Below the pieces are notes generated by a model. That model was not told the origin of the DNA, did no database searches, and saw nothing but the letters and a program-made list of their open reading frames with translations. The translations under genes were made by a program, and so were the position numbers. Positions 45,900 to 56,851 of a DNA stretch of 64,000 nt are shown one piece after another. Source of the stretch: Dactylellina haptotyla (lineage: Eukaryota > Ascomycota > Orbiliomycetes > Orbiliales > Orbiliaceae); assembly GCA_031310005.1 (NCBI GenBank), contig CM062380.1, positions 682,001 to 746,000 on the forward strand. Reading direction: 5' to 3'. The stretch's first letter is position 1. Each line of letters begins with the position of its first letter.

Positions 45900-47417
45900 T
45901 TAAACACCAACGACCCTCCCGACAACGACACTGATATCATCCAACTTCCCACCCTCAGCGCCAATCCCCTCCTCCAGCGCCCTCTCCATCCACGGACTCT
46001 CAGCGTACGGATCCGTCGCCACCACTTTCGCCGCCTTGACCAGCTCCGCCGCGATCTTTGTCATCAACTCCCCGCCGTCATCTTCATCCCCCAAATCCGC
46101 ATTATCAGTCTTGGCTAAGATCTCCCTAAAAGCAACATTAACCCCCTCCTCGACCCTCTTCTTCCCTTTCTTCCGCATCATCTGACCCAGCTCCATCTCC
46201 CACGCCTGATCGTCCCCGCCAGCGGACACCGCCAACGTCTTGAGGATGATCGAAATAACCTCCTCCTCCCACAGATTATCCAGCAGCCCGTCAGTAGCGA
46301 GGATAACGATATCCCCGTTCTGAACCCACACGGACGACACAGTAGCGTTCTCCAACGGCGTGTCCGGACTATCCGTGCCCAACTGCCTCGGACAATCGAA
46401 ATAATGCCAGCCCTCTTTCGTGCGTAACAGGAATCCAGGGTCCGTGTTTTCTTCGGCGGTATTTTTAGTATCCGGGGCGGGTAGAGACGAAGGCCGGAGT
46501 ACCAGACAATGACTATCACCCACGTTGACCACGTGAAGAATATCCTTATGCAGCACGCAGCCCGTGAAGGTCGTGGTGCCGTGGTATCGCTGGGTATTCG
46601 ACGTCGGGAGACCGATTGGATTTATTCCCTTCGCACGTGCGGCGTCAACTGCAGAGGGAGACATGGCACCTGTGGCTTTTATTACGGCGTTGAACGCCTC
46701 GTTTAGGATCCCTTGGACGTCTACTACTACGTCTTCATCTTTGGTATTATTATCGATCGATGAAGAGGGGGTCGTGGAGTCGGGCTTTTTCCGCCGGCGT
46801 CCGCGGTTGAAGAACCGTTCGCACCCGATGGAAAAGTAGTGTACTAGCAAGCGGCTCCAGAGGGCCGGGTAGCCTTTATCGCGCATGTTCCAGCTGCCGA
46901 CGCCGTCTGCTACGGCGAGGTAGCGGCTGTGCATTAGCAGGGCGTCGTCGCCGTTGGTGTAGCCGCGCAGGAAACGGGCTGCACCGCCGGATGTGACCGT
47001 GGGGTCTAGAGAGGCGGTTGCAGGGGTGTACAGTTGGTGCTGGTGGGGGTGCAATGGACGGCGGGAGAGGGAGGTGCTGTGCACGCTTAGCGGTTCGGAG
47101 AATGAGGACGTTGGCGGGTTGATCCATGGTTTTGGGAAGGGACGGGGAGGGCGTTTGGCGTATAGGGAGAAGCCGGTTTGAAAGGACGATAGAGTCTCTT
47201 GAGGTGCAGAGGAGCCCGAGGAAGGGGATACAGATGATTTATCAATGAAGACATGTTTAGTCCGTGGAGTTGTATCCCGCGATATTGGAGATGTGCTGGT
47301 GAAAGCAAGTTGTCGGCCTGGAGAATGCGTTGAAAATGTTGCATTTGCGCCCACCCGCCAAAACGACGGCGACGAGATGCTAGCCAATGCCGACCAGCGC
47401 GAGCATTTGGCGAGCAT
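45900..47417 (-). CDS. PTC7: Mitochondrial PP2C-type protein phosphatase Ptc7-like
   Basis: A single exon of 505 aa; ATG 47417 is the first ATG in a frame that is open further upstream. The N-terminus (MLAKCSRWSALASISSPSFW) is Arg/Ser-rich without acids, like a mitochondrial presequence. A Pro/Ser-rich linker follows. The SpoIIE/PP2C core shows DALLMHSRYLAVADGVGSWN (metal-binding Asp), STTFTGCVLHKDILHVVNVGDS-like sequence, GDIVILATDGLLDNLW and LDDISVVVGRVV at the end. Ptc7 dephosphorylates coenzyme Q enzymes such as Coq7 in yeast. The fungal relative is also called azr1 in fission yeast. The insert between blocks is longer than in yeast and low in complexity. It is divergent from the GPATCH11 gene. 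Confidence 0.92.
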   Translation of the reverse strand: MLAKCSRWSALASISSPSFWRVGANATFSTHSPGRQLAFTSTSPISRDTTPRTKHVFIDKSSVSPSSGSSAPQETLSSFQTGFSLYAKRPPRPFPKPWINPPTSSFSEPLSVHSTSLSRRPLHPHQHQLYTPATASLDPTVTSGGAARFLRGYTNGDDALLMHSRYLAVADGVGSWNMRDKGYPALWSRLLVHYFSIGCERFFNRGRRRKKPDSTTPSSSIDNNTKDEDVVVDVQGILNEAFNAVIKATGAMSPSAVDAARAKGINPIGLPTSNTQRYHGTTTFTGCVLHKDILHVVNVGDSHCLVLRPSSLPAPDTKNTAEENTDPGFLLRTKEGWHYFDCPRQLGTDSPDTPLENATVSSVWVQNGDIVILATDGLLDNLWEEEVISIILKTLAVSAGGDDQAWEMELGQMMRKKGKKRVEEGVNVAFREILAKTDNADLGDEDDGGELMTKIAAELVKAAKVVATDPYAESPWMERALEEGIGAEGGKLDDISVVVGRVVGV

Positions 47418-48023
47418 GACGGCACTCCGGAGAGTGCTGCGTAGGCATGTAGGCCCGGTGGGAGGTATCAACCTTGGTGGTTTGCGGTGGCCGGTGAGAA
47501 ACGGCGGGACGGACACAGGCCGAGACTTGAGCACTAGTTGTGACAGGCCCCGCCCAATGCAGTGCCGGATATATCCAAAGAAGGCTCGTGCTGGTATACC
47601 GGTATCATCGGCGTGTATGCTGAGTTATATCATGGACGGTGTCTATGAGAGAGCTGGCGTTTGAAGACTGTGGGGTGCATGTACATACTCTCTCGATCTC
47701 AAGCATGTCAGGTTCAGGAAACGAGGAACAGCGATCAGGGTCCTCTGCAATCTGGCCACAAACGACGGCCAGCGGTTCACCAATTATATCGAGTCCTTCG
47801 GTCGCCTGATACGATATCGAACATGCATGCAGCAAGTACAATTTAATGCAGAGCCAATCGAGGGCGCAGGTGGGGCGACGTTGGAAGGGCGGGTCCCCGT
47901 CTCGGGGCTGCCGGGTGTAATAATGTAATATATCTATACTGGCCCGACCCGGGTCTTGGCGCTCGGGCAACCTCATCGTCCCATCTCGACCGACTTCAAC
48001 CTTCCTTCACACATCGCTCTGAC
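47418..48023. promoter_or_regulatory. Divergent promoter of PTC7-like and GPATCH11-like genes
   Basis: 606 bases between start codons. Frames here are weak shadows. No clear TATA box is visible. Confidence 0.45.
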
Positions 48024-49382
48024 ATGACAATGCCGTCTACAGCCCCCGCCGCTCGTATAAAGCCCTCGCGCGCCTTCGCAGATGCTGCCGCCGACGACGA
48101 CGAAGATGCCTTCTCCAGACTCGCTTCACGTCCAAAGCCGGCTTCCAAGCTGCCACCTGTCGAGCCGAAATCACTCGCCCGGCCGCCCACCGTGGTCCCC
48201 AGAACGACAGTTCCCGTTCCACTCCCAGCCCCCGCCACACAAGACAAGCAAGACGAAGAAGAAGACGATTATATGTCAATGACCGTCGCGGACCCTACCG
48301 CCAATGAAACCTCTTTGCAACGCCTCAAACGGCGTAAACTCGAAGCCTCGGTCCGCGGCCAGCCAATGTCCAAAGCCGAGCTGGCCGAACAAGAACGATA
48401 CAAACGAGACATCGGCCTCGCAACCTCGATATTAACAAACACAAACTCCAAAGGTCTCAAAATGATGAAAGCAATGGGTTTCACTACCGGGTCATCGTTA
48501 GGCAAGGCGGCGCCTACACCTACCGCTACCACCGCGGGAGAAACTTCCTCCTCCTCTACCACCACACAGAAAGACACCAAACCAACCGAACCGATCAGAC
48601 CGGTTATAAGAGAATCCCGTATGGGTATTGGCCACGAATCCGACCTCAAGCGTAAATTCAGCGAGTTCAACACGGAAGAAGTCGCCAGTGCTGCGGCGAA
48701 ACGGCAGGATGTATCGCCTGAGAGTTACCGGAACAGACTCACGCTCGAAGCTCAGCAACGTAGACACGAAGCACAACTATTCGCAGCGCAGTCTATCTGT
48801 GAGAAGTTGGTGACGGAGGATCCACCAGCAGGGTATGACGGGAAGAGGAGAAAGAAGGATGGAAATGGGGATGCTGAACAGGACGGGGACGGGAAGACGA
48901 GTTCAGAACAGCACGATGACCACCACCATCACCATCATTCCAGTGCAAAGGAGGACTTCTTCACGGGAAACCCGACGTTCACTCAGATCAAGCAGATCAA
49001 TCTGATCTACCGCGGCCTGTTGTACCGTCGTGCATTGTCGGACTTAACCAAGAAACTACGCAAGCGGGAAACAGAAAACCTGGCGTCGTCTAAATATGCC
49101 GGTGTCGGGTCGTTACCGGCGTATAATTCTGCCGGCGAGTTTTCGGTGGACGATAGAATTGCGTTGGGTAAAGATACGGAAGAGGAAGATGTGCCTGATG
49201 AGGAATGGGAAGATGAAGAGCTGGAGCAGTTTGAGAAACGGGAGGTGAAGGATCGGTTGGATGAGATTGTAAGGTATTTGAGGAGTCAGTGGCGTTATTG
49301 CTTTTGGTGTAAATTCCGCTATGCGACTGATGAGGAGATGGAGAGGGATTGTCCTGGGTTGAAGGAGGAGGATCACGATTAG
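48024..49382 (+). CDS. GPATCH11: G-patch protein GPATCH11/CCDC75 homologue
   Basis: A single exon of 452 aa. The N-terminus has an Ala/Pro-rich start and acidic DDDEDAFSRL. It continues with DDYMSMTVADP and LQRLKRRKLEASVRGQPMSK, typical of this family. The G-patch lies near residues 145-215 (KGLKMMKAMGFTTGSSLGK ... ESRMGIGHE), broken by a Thr/Ser-rich insert. A His-rich stretch (HDDHHHHHHSS) precedes the second half. The C-terminal DUF4187 domain contains RLDEIVRYLRSQWRYCFWC and ERDCPGLKEEDHD, with CxxC-type Cys. The human relative associates with the spliceosome and kinetochore. G-patch proteins usually activate DEAH helicases; the partner here is unknown. Confidence 0.93.
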   Translation: MTMPSTAPAARIKPSRAFADAAADDDEDAFSRLASRPKPASKLPPVEPKSLARPPTVVPRTTVPVPLPAPATQDKQDEEEDDYMSMTVADPTANETSLQRLKRRKLEASVRGQPMSKAELAEQERYKRDIGLATSILTNTNSKGLKMMKAMGFTTGSSLGKAAPTPTATTAGETSSSSTTTQKDTKPTEPIRPVIRESRMGIGHESDLKRKFSEFNTEEVASAAAKRQDVSPESYRNRLTLEAQQRRHEAQLFAAQSICEKLVTEDPPAGYDGKRRKKDGNGDAEQDGDGKTSSEQHDDHHHHHHSSAKEDFFTGNPTFTQIKQINLIYRGLLYRRALSDLTKKLRKRETENLASSKYAGVGSLPAYNSAGEFSVDDRIALGKDTEEEDVPDEEWEDEELEQFEKREVKDRLDEIVRYLRSQWRYCFWCKFRYATDEEMERDCPGLKEEDHD

Positions 49383-50178
49383 CGACACCTCTGTGTTGGA
49401 ATGAAGCCAAGTCGTGTCAATATCCAAGGTTTGGTATTGAGCAATTCACGAAGATATCGAGAGAAGCTAGGACGGTGAGTGTGTGATTCATAATATTTGT
49501 ATGGATTTTGTTCACTGGGACTTTTACGGCATGTTTTCTACTATTCTTTGGGTTTTCAGATTGGATTTGATCTATTCTGGATCTTCTGGTGTTGATGGGT
49601 ACTGTTATTCGCAAGCGATTTTGTCCTGACTGCCATGTTTTTCCCGCCCATGTATTTCACGTGGTAATGCAGCCTGCATATTTTTTCGAAGAATCTTTGG
49701 CCCCATGGCTTGTTGCTGTGCCACGGAAAATATATCATTAAATATATAATGATGCCTGAATTTTCGAATTACAGATACCTTGAGGGTTTTCTAGCATAGC
49801 GGAATCAATAATGTGTGGTGTTTGTGTATCGGCCCCTGCATGATGGGACTGGGGATGATTTCCTAAGCGCCCACCTACCCACTATTTCCTATTGGGGCAG
49901 CACATCTGTGCCGCATACGACCCTTATATAGCCACAAAGCCGTAAGGAAAAGTACGCGCTCAGTCTATCCTCCTTTCGAAATATTAGTACTTACAACTAA
50001 TGAAAAATAATTGAAAAAGAGAAGAATCCCCGGTTTGCTATCAGAATGGACACTTCTCTAAAAATCTTCTCTGTTCGTAAAGTGTCGCAGGTCAATCTCT
50101 GCGTACGAATATATAGTGGCACACTATCTTCGAATCTTAAACTATCGTCCTAGTTCGACGGAACGAAAAATAAAATAA
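49383..50178. other. AT-rich intergenic region
   Basis: The 3' region of the G-patch gene and the promoter of the surface-protein gene. No gene or RNA seen. Confidence 0.45.
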
Positions 50179-51272
50179 ATGTTAAAAAATATACTAAATA
50201 GTACTGCGGTACTATTAGCTTTCGCCTATCTCATACCCAAAACCGCATCCCAGCTTGCGACTCTCGGCCCCGATATATTCAGCGTCGCCCCCTACGAGTT
50301 CCGCGGACCACTGTCGTCTTTCGATCCACCCTTAAACTGTCAGACAATTCGTACCGAGGAAGATGATATGGGCACCATCAGTGATGATGGGACTTCTAAA
50401 GTTTATTATTCCACCCACTGGGGAGGATGCTGGAAAAAGATACCTGAATCCTGCTGCCCCCCCTTCTGGGTGGGCTCGGGATACTACGTTAGCACTGGAA
50501 CAGCGTGCCCGCGTGGATACGCGAGGATGGGTGCATCTGGTCTATTCTTCAACCTGACTTCCGGGACACGAACTGCAACCCCGTGCTGTCCGATGTAGGT
50601 TTTTTTTTCTTTCTTTTTTTGGGGGGGGCATTTCGATATATGTAAGAAGCATTCGCAGAGTAGTCGAGCTAAGCAGTTCATTACTATATCCACAGCATTA
50701 CACTCTCGTTTCCGGAATGGTCAACATCAGGTACCATTTTTGCAGATATGATCAGCTTGGACAGCGGCTTTTCAGGCCATACTCGACGTACAGCGCGATG
50801 CGAGTACGGCTTGAGCAATAACATCAATAGGACCGCAACCAGAAATCAAAACGTCTTCACCGTTGCTGATCTCGTTTACGGAGAACCGCTATTCTTCTTC
50901 GAAGAGGCATCTGAAGCGACGACGACGACGACTGGTGGTTCTCCGTCTGCTCCTACCGCGCAACCCGGGTCAACGGTTGCCGAAGCACCTCGAACGACTT
51001 CTGATGTTCCTACGGATACGGAACAGCCCAGTGGCCTTCGGTTGCCAACTCCAGCAGCCATCGGTATCGGCGCTGGCGTTGGCGTTTCCGTAATCGCGCT
51101 TGCTATATTTCTAATTTATTATGTAGCGAAGCGAAAAATGAAGAAAACGTTGGCGGCTGAACCGGAGTGGAAAGATGGAAAAAACAGCGTTGCGAGCCTA
51201 GTGCCCGGAATTATTGATTATCCAGGGGGTATCGGTGGAATACAAGAGAGTCAAGGAGAACAGAGGTGCTAG
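50179..51272 (+). CDS. Single-pass surface protein with Cys-rich ectodomain
   Basis: Two exons (50179-50594 and 50696-51272; intron 101 bases, phase 2) give 330 aa. A signal peptide (NSTAVLLAFAYLIPKTASQ) leads to an ectodomain with paired Cys (CWKKIPESCCPPFW, CPRGYARMG, TPCCP) and possible N-glycosylation sites. A Thr/Ser/Pro-rich stalk follows (TTTTTGGSPSAPTAQ). One membrane helix (AIGIGAGVGVSVIALAIFLI) then leads to a basic stop-transfer (KRKMKK) and a short cytosolic tail. This layout is common in Pezizomycotina surface proteins and is like Wsc or Mid2 sensors in outline, though the ectodomain is not a WSC domain. The function is unknown; sensing or wall attachment is a guess. Confidence 0.75.
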
Positions 51273-52036
51273 GCCTATTACCGATCAATGAGATATGCTT
51301 TTATGTTAATGCCCTGGATGGCATGCGTTTTGGGAGGATTAGATATATAATACGTTGTAGACGTTGTTTAATAGATTCAATTATAATAGACACATCACAT
51401 TACTTAGCGCCGCTAATATTGCAATTGAGCTTTTTCTTTTTGGATTATATAAGGTAGACTGACAGTTTCATTATATATATAGCTAAAATAATCATAAAAT
51501 ATAAAGTCACCTAATTTCATTTCGATGTATAAAGGCAGTTATCTCTCATATCGTCAGACTCATGCAGCTTTCGAATAGACATGGCAAACGGGATCGTCAT
51601 CCTTCCGTCAACGGTTTCAAATACACTTCATGAGCCAATTAACAGACTCCAGTTATGCTCCCAAAGCGCCAATACAAGAATATCTCATTCAGGCGCTTGG
51701 TACGTATTTTCTGTTAATTTTGGGGCGTGAAAATTCGAACAATTGATCGGCTCGAGCTGACTCGCCGATCCCTCCTAGTGGCTGGAGCATCAGCTAGAGC
51801 GATAATTTACATTAACTTAATCCTAAATATTTAATACTGGAACGAAGGGGTGCAAGGATGGGCAGCCGCTTACCTTATCTTCTGTTTTACCCGCCTCTGC
51901 GGGGACGACTGTCCAAGCGACGGAACGGTCCTTAGTCACAACCCTATGAATGTATTATCAGCTTTGTCGGTCTTGCAATCTTCTATCAAGGAGCCCCAGA
52001 AAGCTCTACAGCCTCATAAGGGCGATAGAATTAAGC
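51273..52036. other. AT-rich intergenic region
   Basis: Downstream of two convergent genes. A plus frame at 51850-52200 overlaps the next gene and is a shadow. No gene seen. Confidence 0.45.
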
Positions 52037-52918
52037 CTACGTATAGATGTTCTCGCCGTGCTGCGGTTGCGGTATCACCATCCAGCCGTGAAATTCGTCG
52101 TCCTTATCTGACTCATCCCCAGCTCTTGCAACAACCCTCCCATTACGGGTTTGTTCCGCACCATATTCTTGGGAGGACTCTTTCGAAGGTTCGATCATGA
52201 TAAACCGGAATATGTTCTCCTCTTGGTCTCCTTCAGCTCTAGTTAACTTCCAGAGCGGTGGAGGTTGGCAGTTGAATGCGGTAGTATTGCTGTTTGCTAT
52301 TCCGCCGCCCAGCGACCTTGGTCTGAACCATATACGTGGTCTGAACCATATGCGATTATCAACTAACTGTGAGGACATTGGTCGGAACCCTTGCTTCTCC
52401 AAGTCGAGTGGTGTCTCCGATATTTCGCCACTTGGCTCGTTCTTCGGATTGGTTAATGATCTATTTTGAACGCCACCAGAACTTTCCTGGTCGAACGAAT
52501 AAATGCCTCTATTCCGCAATGACGGTAGTGAATTTGCGAGAGGTCCTTTGTTTCTCTTTTGCGCTTGGGTGTTTGACTTGTGGTTCAAAGGTGATGATTC
52601 ATCCGATTTTTCATCCTTAAATTCCTTTACTTCCGCTTCTATGTAGATATCTGTTGGTGTTCCGAGTATTGCGACGACTTGTTTTGAGATGAGGGAGCGA
52701 TCAGCAGCCCCTATTGGAGACCGGCAAAGACATTTGCCATTCCCCGCAGGTCCGATTACGTAGAAACCGTCTTCAAGATGTGGTGTTGTCTTTTGCGTGA
52801 TAGCTTCGCTGCTATCGGGTTCAAGAACGCCAGCCACCACCTCAACCTTATCCGAGTCGTCGAGCTCGGCCCCCAAACTGGAGTCCACACCATTATCCGA
52901 AACTCCTTTCAAAGACAT
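52037..52918 (-). CDS. Hypothetical low-complexity protein
   Basis: The frame is open from 52951, but the first ATG is at 52918, giving 293 aa. It is hydrophilic, with DGFYVIGPAGNGKCLCRSPI, a Ser/Asn/Pro-rich middle and a C-terminal PPPLWKLTRAEGDQEENIFR. I recognise no domain. An exact or nearly exact 18-base tandem duplication gives IWFRPR twice. The gene lies in an AT-rich, poorly coding area. It may be lineage-specific. Confidence 0.45.
   Translation of the reverse strand: MSLKGVSDNGVDSSLGAELDDSDKVEVVAGVLEPDSSEAITQKTTPHLEDGFYVIGPAGNGKCLCRSPIGAADRSLISKQVVAILGTPTDIYIEAEVKEFKDEKSDESSPLNHKSNTQAQKRNKGPLANSLPSLRNRGIYSFDQESSGGVQNRSLTNPKNEPSGEISETPLDLEKQGFRPMSSQLVDNRIWFRPRIWFRPRSLGGGIANSNTTAFNCQPPPLWKLTRAEGDQEENIFRFIMIEPSKESSQEYGAEQTRNGRVVARAGDESDKDDEFHGWMVIPQPQHGENIYT
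52319..52354. repeat. 18-base in-frame tandem duplication
   Basis: Two adjacent copies of an 18-base unit (GGTCTGAACCATATACGT and a copy with one or two differences) encode IWFRPR twice on the minus strand. Confidence 0.75.
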
Positions 52919-54573
52919 CTCGAGTATTTTTAAAATGATAGCTAGCCGCAATTGTTCTCTGTTTGGATTTTTCCGTTCGTTGAAATTTAATAAATTCAGA
53001 AATACAGATTTTCAGCGCCAGATTCGGCGTGTTATATACACAAGAGCCACATATAAAAGCTACAGAAACAGATATATTTCTCTTAATTCCCCGAGTGCGA
53101 AGTTTCTACTGTTATAGCAAGCCTTATGTTCGAATTTGTTCTTTGCATGGTTTACCCCTCTTTTTTATTCTCTTAATTCCGCGAATGCGAAAGTCTTGCA
53201 GTTACAACAAGCCTCATATACGTTTCTTATATTATTTATCCCTCATTTAACCCTACGACCCGCTGCGGCTGAGAAGGTGTATATAATTCTGTGTAACGAG
53301 CTGAGTCGCAACCGGGACGACTCGAAATATCGTCTGGTACCGATACAGCGAGCACTTTTGCCGATTGCGACACCGTTTGTTAATTGCTGTTGTGTTTTGG
53401 TTTGGGTTCGAGACTGCGTTAATAGTTGCTTATGGCGCAATTTGGACAGCTCAACACGAAGGGTGGTTTAAAGCCAGATATTTGGGATCCAGATATGCAA
53501 CCAATATATACAGGGATACATTTAAGAAAAAGCTATACCGACCAGCATTTCACACTATCAAGATTACTCGAGTGCTTCAATTCAAATCTTTTGATTTAAT
53601 ACAATGAAACGCGCGCTGGAAAACTAGAACTAATAGAGGAAAGTCGTTGAAATGAATTGTCTAAATATATCGCGAGTTCCTTCCATTGAACACAACCCAG
53701 GATGAAACTATCTTCTAGGATAGTGCTACTGTGGCAAAAAATATATTTAGAGAAGAACAAATCAACTTATCAAGACCTCCATCACAAACATATTGGTACT
53801 CGAGCGAGAGTAGCCACCGAACTCGCCGTTTAACGACATTATCTATCAATCAATCAAATGAAGTAGTTGAGATGATAATGTTATCGCAAGGCGCATGTGG
53901 TATTTTCTGAGTTGGCGCGAGGCTGGGGTCTTGTTTGGCAGGTGCAATGGCTCTTAGCCCCCCCCGCTGCGGACAAGTAGGTCGCTAAAGTCGGCGCAGT
54001 CTGCCGACAACCGTGCAACGAGGCGGGCCAATCTTCGATGTCAAGTCCCAAGCCCACCTGATCCTGGAAAATGTCTCTCGATGTAAAGAGCTCAGTCTGA
54101 CTGGGCGGCTTTCTCGACCTCAAAGACTGTTGTCTGAGCCTTTAATTCTCGACCGATAACGTTATTCGGAAGTTAGTTTTCCGGTCAATTTGGGAATGAG
54201 GTGGCGATCTTTCTGAAGTGTGTTGCGGTCGCCGATTTCACTGCCCGTCTTTGGCCGAGTCAAAGCATCGCGTGAAGAGTGGAATACGTAATGTAGCGGC
54301 AGACCAGAAGTTAACGCTGGTCGTGCTAGACGCTCTCGTGATTCATAATTATCGACGTAGAAGAAACCGCGACTATTTAAGGAGCAGCTTGAAACCTTTA
54401 GATGAACAGTTTTCTTTGAAGTATATTTTATTCGAGTATATTTATTCTATATACCATCTACAGAGCTACAAAATCCAGTATAAGGATAACCAGCAACATT
54501 TCAACATTGTTCCAAAGTCTATATTTCGGCGATCTCTTAATATTTGTTTCGGGAAATAAATATCAACATTACA
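52919..54573. other. AT-rich intergenic region
   Basis: Apart from the 90-base direct repeat at 53076-53255, no element is visible. Frames are short and unconvincing. Confidence 0.45.
53076..53255. repeat. Diverged 90-base tandem direct repeat
   Basis: Two copies about 90 bases apart share TCTTAATTCC at 53081 and 53171, a GCGAA block and a CAAGCCT block about 45 bases into each copy, with many point differences. It looks like an old tandem duplication in noncoding DNA. Confidence 0.6.
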
Positions 54574-55085
54574 ATGTCTTCTAGCGCCACCAAAGGAAAC
54601 AAGACCGAGGTCGCCCATGTGCCACCTGAGCTATCTGACCTCCACTGCTTCACTGAAACGAATGGCGTGATCACTACGACCATGTTCGACATCCCGGGGT
54701 ATAAGGTCGTCCGAGTTCTCGGCGCCGTCTACGGTCTCACCGTCCGGTCCCGTAATTGGGCTGCTAGCTTTGGTATGGTGGCTAAGAGTGTGATCGGTGG
54801 AGAACTCAAATGGTTTACCAGTGTGGTACGTTGAAAAGTCAAACTTGATGCATTCTTGGATAGCTAATTAATTTGTGTTGTTGATAGCTCTACGAGGCTC
54901 GTAATGATGCAATCAGTCGTGTGGTCCAGGAGACCACTTCTAGGGGTGGAAACGCGATCATTTGTCTTCGATTCGACACTGGTGATATGGGCGGGTTTGC
55001 GCAGTGCTGCGCATACGGTACTGCGGTGGTTGTGGAGAAAGTAGACCCAACTACTGAGACACCACCTCAATTGGCTGGTCAGTAA
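54574..55085 (+). CDS. YbjQ/DUF74 family protein
   Basis: Two exons (54574-54825 and 54888-55085; intron 62 bases, phase 0) give 149 aa. The core matches the YbjQ fold: TTTMFDIPGYKVVRVLGAVY, GLTVRSRN, LYEARNDAISRVVQETTSRG, GNAIICLRFDTG, then AYGTAVVVEKV. In bacteria the family (pfam01906) forms pentameric rings and is called heavy-metal-binding only by annotation; no function is settled. It is common in bacteria and scattered in fungi, so ancient transfer is possible, but the intron shows it is settled in this genome. Confidence 0.88.
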
Positions 55086-56851
55086 GAGAGCTGTGGAACG
55101 ATGGATTGAGCTACGCAATTATCGCGTTTGGAGAAGCTTTCAGATGGGCTGCAGTTACATTGGTAGGGTAGTCTAGGTATTAATTGTAATCTAATTTTGT
55201 ATTGGGAACTAATTCTATATTAACTTCTCCTCTGGAATATAAACGCAGTTTTGTAGGAAGTCAATTTATTGAGTGCGCCAAAACTTCGTAAGGAAGGACG
55301 CCGCGGTGTACTTTAACTTGGGGTTTCAAAATTTCAAGAGCTTTGTGCCCGTTAGAATAAGGCTAATATCGCTTGGCAAGCGTATTAGAGACCTTTAGAA
55401 TTCACGTTTTGTTGAGAGGGTTTCCAATGAATATGTGTATTTGTAGAGTGACAGTTTCAACAATCAGAGGTCCGATTCTCAGTCTCGTGACCACTATGAT
55501 ACCTATAGAACGACGAAAGAACCTATAATTTGTTCCTAGCGGATCGATATTAATCATTTCGGTATACAATTCAGGTTTTAAGTTAATCAGCAGGCTAATT
55601 GGAAGTATATGGCCGTCTAAATATCGAAAAACGGGATGGAGTGTATAATGATAATAATAATAACAGAGTAGAATAACTGATAGTCTTGGATTTTATCTGA
55701 TTGATTAATGAGGGTCTTCATCGATCTTAACGATACTTTTACACATATAAGATAACTTCATGCAAACGGTGGATTTGCGTGACCCTGTGATCCGCGGTGG
55801 CTCTATAGACAATGCAAAGGCAGAGCACATGGCCCTCTTGTGTGTTGTGATGCGGATATCACTGTCTCCAACAAGGGAAAAAAGAAAACATTTACAGCGC
55901 TCGCAGGAAGGAAGCGACCAGAAGGAAGCGACCAGAATGTTTACAGGATTATGATAAACAAAACACAAAAGTTGCCTGAAGTTCAGCGCGTATATTGGCC
56001 CGGCGACAGGACGCGTCGAGTGAGTAATACTTTTATGCCTCTGGGTAATATATAATACGATCGGATCAGGTATAAAAAGGCTGCTTCCGTGTAGAGAGTG
56101 TTCAGTTTCTCCTTTTCCTCTGCATATCACACACTCTCCACACCTTCAGACTGGAGTTACCTTCCCACTGAAAGAGTAGGTGCTTTTTTTTCATTTACCC
56201 TCACTGGTAGATGTCGATAGACACCCTGGCGAATACTTGGACTGCGGCTTGTACGATACAATAGTGCGCAATATTATTCCCGCGAAATATGCCAATGCGA
56301 CCGAGAAAGAATGGCCGCAAGAGATGCTAGTTACTACAAGCCACATATCATGCACGGTCGGCTTCGAAAGACTCTCTATATATAAAAGTCAACGTGCCGT
56401 ATACACTCCTACGAACCAATTTAGAGGCACGAAATACCTATATGGTGTGGCATTACAGCAATCGACAAGTAGACTAGCAAGCCCAACACTCTTGTGTATA
56501 TGAAAAGCCTCCGCAGTATATGCGTGTACATATTTAACTATAACATACGAACTCAAATCGAGCGCTATTGCATATCTATAAGACCTCAGTAATATGCACG
56601 GATTTGTATCCTCAAGTAGTGAATGTGGATTATATATACTTAGGTATATATATCGACCGTCCGCGTCATCATAACAAGAAGACGGTCGCAGTCGGAGAAA
56701 TCGTCTACCAGGGCAACACCGTCGATATCTACCTATCAATCTCTATAATCTTAACCTCCCTTTTCGACAAGGTTCATGAATCAAAGCTGACCAAATACCT
56801 TTAGGAATAGCACATTTTACTTCCTTGACACCCGACTCATACACCACAGCG
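55086..56851. other. Long intergenic region with frame pieces
   Basis: Frame fragments at 55760-56055 (+) include DADITVSNKGKKKTFTALAG, and one at 56180-56503 is open but begins at GTG. None forms a complete protein. An exact 14-base tandem repeat lies at 55910-55937. A possible decayed gene, but I cannot support it. Confidence 0.35.
55910..55937. repeat. 14-base exact tandem repeat
   Basis: GGAAGCGACCAGAA occurs twice in succession. Confidence 0.85.

Noticed and set aside
55705-56130. 141-codon minus frame
   Set aside because: Plus-strand pieces over the same bases look at least as protein-like; neither is supported.
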